Assembly: GCA_945787155.1 (NCBI GenBank)
Contig: CALZHD010000016.1
Coordinates: 1 to 35,878 of the forward strand
Direction: 5' to 3'
DNA from: an uncultured Gammaproteobacteria bacterium
Lineage (GTDB): Bacteria; Pseudomonadota; Gammaproteobacteria; SZUA-140
Length of the DNA stretch: 35,878 nucleotides
This document shows positions 17,247 through 24,403 of the stretch, one piece after another. A program made the position numbers and the translations under genes. Positions within the stretch are counted from its first letter, which is position 1; each line of letters opens with the position of its first letter. Under the pieces are notes generated by a model. It did no database searches. It had not been told where the DNA came from and was given only the letters and a program-made list of their open reading frames with translations.

Positions 17247-18154
17247 TCTGTTCTCCCCACACGCACAACCGTGCTCAGCGTTGCCGACTCGCCGCCACTA
17301 TCGGTGAGGGTCAAGGTCAGCCGCAACAAGGGTTTGGCCAGTGGGCCGAAACGTTCGGCCTGAAAAGTGGTCACGTTCTGCACCAGAACCTGCTCGCTGA
17401 ATTGACCGCCCACCACCGCCAAAGGCGTGGGGGTACGCTCAATGAGGTCGGTGCCCTGCAGGCGGAACACCACCGGGTCGAGCCAGTCTTCGTTATCAAA
17501 ACCATCTTCGTCGTCGTCCCAGCGCTGGGCCTCGTCAATCAAACCATCACCATCATCATCAACGCCAATGAAACCCGACTTAGCGTCGTTATTCATGTCG
17601 TCCTTGGGGTCTTCATCAACCATACCGTCCTGATCGTCATCAATGCCGTTGATGGGGTCTTCCTCTTTCAGGCCATCTTCGTCGTCATCTTCAAGAAAGC
17701 TGATCTCATCAATGTTGCCGTCGTTGTCATCGTCGATGCCGACGATACCCGGTGCACCATCATTGGTCGTATCGTTATCGCTATCTTCATCGATGCGGCC
17801 ATCGCCATCGTTATCGGCATCGGCGATGCCGTCGGCGTTTCGATCGAGGCCAGGGTCGAGGGTCACTGCAAACAGGTCGCGCAGCGCCTCGTTTTGGGCT
17901 GTATCACTGCGATTGGCCAGCGGCAACATCAAGCGCTCTGTGCCGCGCGCGGCGTTGACCATGCGCTGCATGGCAAACTGCACTTGCTGATTAAGTTCGC
18001 TGCGAGACTGCTTCAACGCATAGGCCTTAGCAGCGCTGGACACCAGCCCCGACATGGCCAATAACAGCATCGCCGTGATCGCCGTGGCCAGCACTACTTC
18101 AACCAGCGTAAAGCCTGTTTGGTGTCGATTTGATCTCAATGGCAAGACGCACAT
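17243..18154 (-). CDS. MshO/PilW-like minor pilin with acidic calcium-type repeats
   Basis: A 303-aa type IV prepilin-like protein. The cleavage site HQTG/FTLVEVVLAT with Glu at +5 is canonical and is followed by a hydrophobic helix. Residues about 98-225 contain seven Asp-rich units of the form D-x-D-x-D-G-x-x-D/E, such as DADNDGDGRIDED, DDDNDGNIDE, DDDQDGMVDED and DDDGDGLIDE. These resemble thrombospondin type-3 / dockerin-like calcium loops. The C-terminal part returns to a normal pilin beta domain. The insert makes it longer than a simple minor pilin and suggests Ca2+-dependent folding or adhesion. It starts 3 bases after the MshD-like stop and overlaps the DNRLRE gene by 4 bp. A 220-codon frame on the opposite strand over the repeats is a compositional shadow. 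Confidence 0.82.
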   Translation of the reverse strand: MCVLPLRSNRHQTGFTLVEVVLATAITAMLLLAMSGLVSSAAKAYALKQSRSELNQQVQFAMQRMVNAARGTERLMLPLANRSDTAQNEALRDLFAVTLDPGLDRNADGIADADNDGDGRIDEDSDNDTTNDGAPGIVGIDDDNDGNIDEISFLEDDDEDGLKEEDPINGIDDDQDGMVDEDPKDDMNNDAKSGFIGVDDDGDGLIDEAQRWDDDEDGFDNEDWLDPVVFRLQGTDLIERTPTPLAVVGGQFSEQVLVQNVTTFQAERFGPLAKPLLRLTLTLTDSGGESATLSTVVRVGRTD

Positions 18155-18157
18155 GGG

Positions 18158-18595
18158 CTACTCAGCAATCAGGGTCGAGACTTCATGGCTGCCGTTCTCG
18201 ATCACGACACGCAACTTGAGCAGGCCGGCATCGCCGCCGGTGTCCGGGTTATTATCCATATCGGCGTTATCGCCATCATAACGATAGAGATAGACCAACA
18301 GCCGATCCGGGCTACCGCCAGGATCGGAAAATTGCGGGCTAACAACCGTCGCACCGCCGGTGACCAGGGCCTCGGCATCAAGCAAACTGAAGGGTTCCAC
18401 CAGCAGGGTCTGTATCCGTTCCTGTAGTTTGTATTTGTGTTTTATAAAACGTTCGCTTACGTCGCTGCTACCAATCCCGGTCTGCAAGGCATCAAGCGCC
18501 GGCACCAGGCAGGCCATCACCAGCATCACCGCCACTAGCACCTCGACATAGGCGCTACCGTCTTGAGCATCGCCCCTGCGCGGCATCAGCCTCAT
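18158..18595 (-). CDS. MshD/PilV-like minor pilin
   Basis: A 145-aa protein with a prepilin-type N terminus. QDG/SAYVEVLVAVMLVMACLVPAL has the cleavage Gly, Glu at +5 and the conserved hydrophobic helix, though the usual Phe at +1 is Ser. The C-terminal part includes a short acidic run (DGDNADMDNNPDTGGD) echoing the Asp-rich repeats of the next gene. By size and position it corresponds to MshD/PilV/GspI-type minor pilins, which prime or cap the pilus. It overlaps the GspH-like gene by 4 bp (ATGA) and is followed after 3 bases by the MshO-like gene. Confidence 0.8.
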   Translation of the reverse strand: MRLMPRRGDAQDGSAYVEVLVAVMLVMACLVPALDALQTGIGSSDVSERFIKHKYKLQERIQTLLVEPFSLLDAEALVTGGATVVSPQFSDPGGSPDRLLVYLYRYDGDNADMDNNPDTGGDAGLLKLRVVIENGSHEVSTLIAE

Positions 18596-19131
18596 GACAC
18601 GTTGACCCGCCCGTTGACGGGTATGATGGTGACGGTACGTGTCTGCAAGTTAAACGATGCGGTGACGGTGCCACTGGTCAACGGTAACAGACTGACCGGC
18701 GAAATGGGTTCGCCATAGGCATCAAAGGCAATGGCCCAGAACACCGTGGCACTGCCCTGATATTGAAAGTTAGCGCTGTAGCTGGTGCCATTGGTAAAAC
18801 TGATGGCATCGAGATTGCGCGCATAAAGCTTTTTGTCGACGGGGTGGTAGACATCGAATTCCTCGGTCGGCGGTATCGTGCCGGTATCGAGACGAAAGAG
18901 CTGCAACTGTTTGGTATCGGTCTGAATACGCATGCCGTAGGGTGAGCGCGTCTTAATCGCCTGGCTGCGAGCATAACGCAGCGCGTTCTTTAATTCAGTG
19001 GTGGCAAGTTCAATTTTTTGCTCATCGTTAGACGCAAAAGTGGGCACCACTGCCGCAGCGAGCAGGCCCAGGATAAACACCGCCGTAAGCACTTCGATCA
19101 GCGTAAACCCCTGTGGCTTGTTTACGCCCAT
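18592..19131 (-). CDS. GspH/MshC-like minor pilin
   Basis: A 179-aa minor pilin. The prepilin site PQG/FTLIEVLTAVFILGLLAAAVVP, with Glu at +5, lies within the first ten residues. The segment ELKNALRYARSQAIKTRSPYGMRI is the GspH/FimT signature (helix with AR-x-x-A followed by a beta strand). The C-terminal beta domain ends PVNGRVNVS, with the G-R-V pattern common in this family. In MSHA loci this position, directly after the major pilin, is occupied by MshC. It begins 35 bases after the major pilin stop. No strong ribosome-binding site is seen. Confidence 0.85.
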   Translation of the reverse strand: MGVNKPQGFTLIEVLTAVFILGLLAAAVVPTFASNDEQKIELATTELKNALRYARSQAIKTRSPYGMRIQTDTKQLQLFRLDTGTIPPTEEFDVYHPVDKKLYARNLDAISFTNGTSYSANFQYQGSATVFWAIAFDAYGEPISPVSLLPLTSGTVTASFNLQTRTVTIIPVNGRVNVS

Positions 19132-19166
19132 CGACTGCTTACGGCGGTTACCGGCCAGGGATTGGC

Positions 19167-19730
19167 CTAGCGATCGAGTTCATCAGTATCATCTGCGATA
19201 AACTTGCCAGTGATGGCATCATACTTCCAGCCCGCGCCTGGAGCCGCAGCGCCCGTCATTATCAGGTTACCCGTGCTAGTGACCACCAGTGCATTGCCAG
19301 CGCCAAGCGGGTTGTCAGGCAAATCCGCCTTCTTCAGGTAGGGGCCGAAGCTAAAGACAGCATCGGTGGTACTGCAGGCCTGCCCCAGCGCATTGGTGTA
19401 CATGGTCATCTGAGAGATGAAGGCTGTGGCACGTAACAAGTCGGTGGTGGTATCACCGGTACCAGCCGTGCCACCGCCTGGGCAGGTCGCGCCAGAGGCA
19501 GCAGAATTACCAGGAAAAGTGCTGTTGTGTTGTTGATAATACAGATCAATCGCTGACCGCATATTGCCCAATGTAGTATCCAGTGATGCATCCCTGGCAT
19601 CCGTAGTCGTTGAAGCAAACTGTGGCACAACAATAGCCGCCAGTATCGCCAGGATAATCACTACGATCAAAAGCTCTACCAGGGTAAAACCTTTTTGCAA
19701 TAACGACTGTCGTTGTTTGGTGGGTCTCAT
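19167..19730 (-). CDS. Major type IV pilin, MshA-like
   Basis: A 187-aa prepilin: short basic leader (KQRQSLLQKG), cleavage before FTLVELLIVVIILAILAAIVVPQF with Glu at +5, then TDARDASLDTTLGNMRSAIDLYYQQHN in the alpha-helical spine. The mature C-terminal region has two Cys (ATCPGG and QACSTT), which may form the D-region disulphide. LYYQQHNSTFPG resembles GspG/MshA-class pilins. An in-frame ATG at 19748 exists, but the ribosome-binding site GGAGTG is correctly spaced for 19730, so the shorter start is chosen. It leads the five-gene pilin operon and is divergent from the kinase gene. Confidence 0.9.
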   Translation of the reverse strand: MRPTKQRQSLLQKGFTLVELLIVVIILAILAAIVVPQFASTTTDARDASLDTTLGNMRSAIDLYYQQHNSTFPGNSAASGATCPGGGTAGTGDTTTDLLRATAFISQMTMYTNALGQACSTTDAVFSFGPYLKKADLPDNPLGAGNALVVTSTGNLIMTGAAAPGAGWKYDAITGKFIADDTDELDR

Positions 19731-19779
19731 GTGTTTCACTCCGTGCATATTTTAACGAGAAGACTTCAATACATAGGAA

Positions 19780-19806
19780 ATAACGGCGGTTTAAAAGATT
19801 CTTTTA
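19780..19806 (-). promoter_or_regulatory. Candidate FliA (sigma-28)-type promoter for the major pilin operon
   Basis: On the minus strand TAAA (19806-19803) is followed after exactly 15 bases by GCCGTTAT (19787-19780). The FliA consensus is TAAA-N15-GCCGATAA, so the spacing is ideal and the -10 matches 6 of 8. Transcription would start about 40 bases before the pilin ATG. One site found by eye is weak evidence. Confidence 0.35.
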
Positions 19807-19915
19807 GCCCTATTTTCATATTCTTGCTAATAAACGGTAGCACTCAAGTTAACGACTGCACCAACCGATAGGATAGGTACAAAAATCATCGATTTAAGGT
19901 ATAGCGTATTCCCAC

Positions 19916-21775
19916 ATGGCTATCGGACGGCAATATAAGACCCCATGGAAGTCCGAAAAACTCGGCTTAACGATGATCATCGCCTCCTTAATAGTGATCA
20001 CCGTCATCATCGGGCTGCTGTTCAAACAGCAAAAAGAGGTCAACCAAAATCAGATCCGCTCCCAGGGCGTCTCTATCACCCGTATCCTGTCCGAGATGCC
20101 GATCGACTACATGATGCAATCTGGCAATCTCAACCGGATCCTGGAGATCATTCGCCTAAGTCAGGATCGCACCACGTTTGCCTATGCGGTGGTGATCAAT
20201 GATAGCGGCGAGATTCTGGCCCAAAATGCGGCGCCTGATCTAATTATTCCCAGCATCAACGTAGCCAATAGAATGCAGGCGAGCCAGGGTGAACGCCTGG
20301 TGACACTCGCCGACCAGGACAAACAGGTGATCGAGTATTACGCGCCACTGGCCACTATTGACGATACCCGTGCCACCATCCATCTAGGTTATTTTCCGCC
20401 GGGTCTGGGGATGGACAGGGAACAGATAACCTTCTTCGCCACCTTGTCACTACCGATCTTTCTCTTGACGCCACTGTTCTATTTTCTGGTCCGTAGAGAG
20501 ATCCGCCCGCTGGCCAAAGTAAACGCGGAAATCGAAAACTATCTCAGCAGTGGTCAGCTTAACCGCATCGAATTGAATGCTTCCGGCGAAATCTCGGAAT
20601 TCATGCAGAAGATTGGCACGCTCTTCGAACAGACGCAGCATCAAATTGGCGGTCTGGAGTCACAACTAAAACACCAAAGTACATCAAACAAGCTGCTGTC
20701 TTATCAGCGCGTCCGGATCGAGAATGTACTTCAGGCCATCCCCGACGGTTTACTGATCCTGGATGAAGGGGGCAAGATCACCTATGCCAATAGCAAGGCC
20801 ACCACCTATTTAGGCACGGACGACGACACCATTAAAACCCAGCCGGCCGAGAGCTGGTGTCAGGATCAGAAGATCGTCGCCTTTCTGAATCAGTGTGTCG
20901 GCCGCTCCGGCGCTGCTTTTACTGCCAGCAGCGAGACCTATGCGCCGCAGCATGATCCAGCCAAAATGATCAAACTGAATGCCTATCCTCTGTTTTCCGT
21001 CAAAGAGGATCACAATATCAATGGCACCCTGGTTTCTCTGCGTGATATCACGCAGGAGCATCTGGAGCGTCAAAGTCGCACTGATTTCATTGCCAATATT
21101 TCCCACGAACTCAAAACGCCCCTCATGACCATGAAGCTTTACACTGAGGCATTGCAGGGTGTGGATGGTCAGACCGAAGCGTTTCGTATCGATGCCACCA
21201 ACATTATGAATGACGAAGTAGAACGTATGACCGTCCTCATCAATAATCTACTGAGCATTACCCAAATGGAGATGGGGGCCATGAATCTAGAACGCAAACG
21301 CGTTCGCTTACATGATCTGCTACAAGATGCGCTCAGTAGTGTGTCCAGAAGTGCCAAAGAAAAACACATCAAGTTTACCCTCAATCTGCATCAGAACCTC
21401 AGCGCCGTCGATATCGACAAGGATCTGATGCGAGTAGCAGTGAACAACCTGCTCACCAATGCCATCAAGTACAACCGCGACCATGGTGAAGTGACCCTGA
21501 CAGCCGAAGAAACAAACGATAGCATCACCATCAGTGTCAAAGACAACGGTATCGGTATCAGCAAAGAAGATCAGCTCAAGGTCTTCGACAAGTTCTTTCG
21601 TTCTGATGACCAGGATGCCCACGAGCGCGGGGGGCAGGGGCTGGGGCTGGCCCTCACTAGAGACATCATCCGGCTCCACAATGGCAGCATTAGCCTCAAT
21701 AGCGTGGTTGGTGAGGGCAGCGAATTTATCATCAAGCTGAATAAATCGCGCGTCAAATTAGAGCAGGCAGGGTAA
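19916..21775 (+). CDS. Membrane sensor histidine kinase with PAS domain
   Basis: A 619-aa kinase. TM1 is at about residues 17-36 and TM2 about 171-192; the roughly 130 residues between them form a periplasmic sensor (AYAVVINDSGEILAQNA resembles a single Cache fold). A linker and coiled coil lead to a PAS domain (about 265-380, LQAIPDGLLILDEGGKITYAN). HisKA carries FIANISHELKTP with phosphorylatable H397. HATPase_c has the N box NNLLTNAIKYN, G1 DNGIGI and G2 GGQGLGLAL. It is PhoR-like in the kinase core, but no DNA-binding regulator is next to it. It is the first gene of an apparent operon with a receiver, EAL protein, ATPase and platform protein; the next gene starts 2 bases after its stop. 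Confidence 0.93.
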   Translation: MAIGRQYKTPWKSEKLGLTMIIASLIVITVIIGLLFKQQKEVNQNQIRSQGVSITRILSEMPIDYMMQSGNLNRILEIIRLSQDRTTFAYAVVINDSGEILAQNAAPDLIIPSINVANRMQASQGERLVTLADQDKQVIEYYAPLATIDDTRATIHLGYFPPGLGMDREQITFFATLSLPIFLLTPLFYFLVRREIRPLAKVNAEIENYLSSGQLNRIELNASGEISEFMQKIGTLFEQTQHQIGGLESQLKHQSTSNKLLSYQRVRIENVLQAIPDGLLILDEGGKITYANSKATTYLGTDDDTIKTQPAESWCQDQKIVAFLNQCVGRSGAAFTASSETYAPQHDPAKMIKLNAYPLFSVKEDHNINGTLVSLRDITQEHLERQSRTDFIANISHELKTPLMTMKLYTEALQGVDGQTEAFRIDATNIMNDEVERMTVLINNLLSITQMEMGAMNLERKRVRLHDLLQDALSSVSRSAKEKHIKFTLNLHQNLSAVDIDKDLMRVAVNNLLTNAIKYNRDHGEVTLTAEETNDSITISVKDNGIGISKEDQLKVFDKFFRSDDQDAHERGGQGLGLALTRDIIRLHNGSISLNSVVGEGSEFIIKLNKSRVKLEQAG

Positions 21776-21777
21776 CT

Positions 21778-22158
21778 GTGAAACGCATATTGATCGTCGA
21801 CGATGAAGCACACATCATTCGGATACTACAACTGTCATTGGAGCGCGCCGGCTACAAAGTTGACTCGGCGCCCAATGGTGAAAAAGGCTTCAGCATGCTT
21901 TGCCAAAATCCGCCGGATGCGCTCATTAGCGACATCGAGATGCCACGCATGAGCGGCGAAGAGATGTGTAAAAAAATCCACGCGGAAATTTCGGATCGCG
22001 ATTATCCCATCTTCATCATGACCTCGAGAACAGAGCGCGCCCACCGTGAGTGGTCAGAAATGATACCCAATCTATCCTTCCTTGAAAAACCGGTCAGCGC
22101 TAGAGAATTGATCTTATGCATTAATGCTTATTTTGACTCAATTAACGCAGAGGTATAG
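21778..22158 (+). CDS. Single-domain response regulator (CheY-like)
   Basis: A 126-aa receiver domain without an output domain. Residues include the acidic pair in IVDDEAH, phospho-acceptor D52 (ALISDIEMP), Thr/Ser in IMTSR and Lys in FLEKPVS. It starts with GTG, preceded by GGCAGGG as a ribosome-binding site and 2 bases after the kinase stop. The next gene begins immediately after its stop. The adjoining kinase is its likely phosphodonor. Without an output domain it presumably acts by protein-protein contact, perhaps with the downstream EAL protein or the STAS-ATPase; that is inference. Confidence 0.93.
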   Translation: MKRILIVDDEAHIIRILQLSLERAGYKVDSAPNGEKGFSMLCQNPPDALISDIEMPRMSGEEMCKKIHAEISDRDYPIFIMTSRTERAHREWSEMIPNLSFLEKPVSARELILCINAYFDSINAEV

Positions 22159-24387
22159 ATGGACCTCATGGACAAACGAACCGCAGGACTAAAGTACGAT
22201 CAGTATCAAAATCTGATCGCTGGGTATTTCATCCATCCCATTTCTATCGTTGCTTATAACGCCATGGGTATCGTGAACTGGCATTCCGATGGTTGTGTGA
22301 TACATAACCACTATCCGCACCCAGCCAATATCACCGCCAACGGCACCAATAAATATAGAGACCATGGGCTCAAATGGGTCGAGTTGAACGATAACAACAA
22401 TTGCTATGTGATCGAAGTTCACAATCGCCATGAGGACCTGATCACAACGATCGCAATATTCTTCTCGCAACAGGATGCCGCAGATGAACATGCACATTTG
22501 ACACGCATTGCTCCGTCGGTCCTTACTTTAAGCAAGCTCATCCAGACCGAATACGAGCTCAACAACGAACTTAACGACATGGCGCATGAACTTAGTGAGC
22601 GTTATGACGAACTGAATCTAGTCTACGCGACTGATGATGACATCCAGAGCCGCACTGAGGCAGACAACGCTCTCAACGGCCTGATCAAAAATTGTAGCGA
22701 ATATCTGGGCGTGCCGTTGTCCACACTGATTGTGCCGCAATGCAATGTCAGCATTCATTATCAAAAAAAATCGCTCACCATTAACAATCTCGATGTCGTA
22801 TTGGACTACATCAATGACGACCTCATTAAAAAGAGCAATAATTCATCCGAGCCGATTATCCTCAACACCCTTGAGGACTACGCTAATGAGGGTCTGGAGC
22901 ACACGGTCAGCGGTAAATTTATTTCGATCCCCATTTTATCCACAGGCGGTGCGGCGCGTGGCGTACTCACCTGCTACAAAGCTGAAACTGATGGCGATTA
23001 CACCAATAGCGACAAAAATCTGCTGATGACGATGGTGCGTAAGATCACCAAGATAATCAACACCAATTTTGACACTCTGACAGGCCTGATGAGCCGTGAC
23101 GCCTTCGAGTTCTCCGCCGAGGCGACAGTGCTGCTCTCAAAACAGGCACAAAATGTCTCGTCCATCCTCTATATCAATATTGACAAAACCCAGATCATAA
23201 ACGACGTCGCCAGCCATCATGCCGGTGATGCGGTCATCAGGCAGGTCGCTGCGATTATCAAAACCCGCCTCAAAGATGTCGAGATGATTGCGCGCATTAG
23301 TGGTGATATCTTCGGTGTCTTGATCGAGAATTGCACCAAAGAAGAGGCAGCACAGATTGCCAACGAGATTCGTCTGGAGACTAGCAACCAATCTTTTTCC
23401 TGGAAGCAACACCAGTTCAACGTCACCATCAGTACCGGGATCTGCGAGATTAATGAACAGACCGTCAGTGCCACAAGCGCTATCACTGCGGCAGAAGTCT
23501 CTTGTGATGCCGCCAAGGCACAGGGTCGTAACGCGGTGGTGATCTATAATGACAATAACTCCCAGGTGGTGGAGCGCAAGAGTGCGATGCACTGGGTCAA
23601 CCGCGTCCAGGCCGCCCTGCGCGAACAAAAATTTTTGCTGTTCGCCCAACCCATACAGGTATTGAATGGCAAACCCGAGGCCTTTCACTTTGAGATACTG
23701 TTGCGCATGCGTGATGAAGACGGATCCATTCTGGCACCCGGTTCATTTATGCATGCAGCCGAAATCTATAATATGATGCCGGATCTGGACGAGTACGTCA
23801 TCAAAACAGCCATCGCCACACTCGAGCGTTATTGGCCATCGATCGACGACAAAGATGGCAGCATAGCCATCAATCTCTCGGGGCAGTCGATCAGAAAGAG
23901 TGGCTTTCTCGAGTTCATTCTCCACCAGGTGAGCAATTCCACCGTGCCTGCTGAAGCATTCTGTTTCGAGGTCACAGAGACCGCGACGCTCGGTCGCCTT
24001 AACGAGGCCAGACACTTTATCGAGCAGATCAAAAAGATCGGCTGCAAGTTTTCACTCGATGATTTTGGTACAGGCCTAAGTTCATTCAGCTACCTCAAAC
24101 AACTGCCGGTGGATTACCTCAAGATCGATGGCAGTTTCGTCAAGAGTATCCTCAAGGACTGCGTCAATGATGAAATGGTGCGAGCGATTCACAGAGTCAG
24201 CCAGGTCATGAACCTCAAGACCGTCGCCGAATTTGTCGAGGACGAGGAGGTCATGGATCATCTGCGCAGTATCGGCATAAATTACGGACAAGGCTATCAC
24301 ATCGGTAAAGCGATTCCCTTTGAGGAGCGCCTGAAAGTGCTGACCACCAAATTAAGCCAGGGCATGGCAAACACACCACCAAATTAA
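22159..24387 (+). CDS. GAF-GGDEF-EAL protein, probable c-di-GMP phosphodiesterase
   Basis: A 742-aa cytoplasmic protein. The N-terminal 140 residues are unassigned and end in a coiled coil (ELNNELNDMAHELSERYDEL). A GAF-like domain follows (about 165-300), then GGDEF (about 305-465) and EAL (about 480-735). The GGDEF motif is degenerate (SGDIF at 381-385) and no RxxD I-site is present, so cyclase activity is not expected. The EAL domain keeps the catalytic set: E512 in EILLR, Asn in INLSG, VTETA, DDFGTG, KIDGSF, AEFVE and GQGYHIG. It should therefore hydrolyse c-di-GMP, with the GGDEF as a possible GTP-sensing module. It begins directly at the end of the receiver gene and ends 16 bases before the ATPase gene. 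AGAGGT serves as ribosome-binding site. Confidence 0.9.
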   Translation: MDLMDKRTAGLKYDQYQNLIAGYFIHPISIVAYNAMGIVNWHSDGCVIHNHYPHPANITANGTNKYRDHGLKWVELNDNNNCYVIEVHNRHEDLITTIAIFFSQQDAADEHAHLTRIAPSVLTLSKLIQTEYELNNELNDMAHELSERYDELNLVYATDDDIQSRTEADNALNGLIKNCSEYLGVPLSTLIVPQCNVSIHYQKKSLTINNLDVVLDYINDDLIKKSNNSSEPIILNTLEDYANEGLEHTVSGKFISIPILSTGGAARGVLTCYKAETDGDYTNSDKNLLMTMVRKITKIINTNFDTLTGLMSRDAFEFSAEATVLLSKQAQNVSSILYINIDKTQIINDVASHHAGDAVIRQVAAIIKTRLKDVEMIARISGDIFGVLIENCTKEEAAQIANEIRLETSNQSFSWKQHQFNVTISTGICEINEQTVSATSAITAAEVSCDAAKAQGRNAVVIYNDNNSQVVERKSAMHWVNRVQAALREQKFLLFAQPIQVLNGKPEAFHFEILLRMRDEDGSILAPGSFMHAAEIYNMMPDLDEYVIKTAIATLERYWPSIDDKDGSIAINLSGQSIRKSGFLEFILHQVSNSTVPAEAFCFEVTETATLGRLNEARHFIEQIKKIGCKFSLDDFGTGLSSFSYLKQLPVDYLKIDGSFVKSILKDCVNDEMVRAIHRVSQVMNLKTVAEFVEDEEVMDHLRSIGINYGQGYHIGKAIPFEERLKVLTTKLSQGMANTPPN

Positions 24388-24403
24388 AGTTCGGTAGTTT
24401 TCT

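Noticed and set aside
17402-18064. 220-codon plus-strand frame opposite the MshO-like pilin
   Set aside because: Its Val/Ile-rich product is the reverse-complement reading of Asp-rich repeats (GAT/GAC read as ATC/GTC), so it is a compositional shadow.
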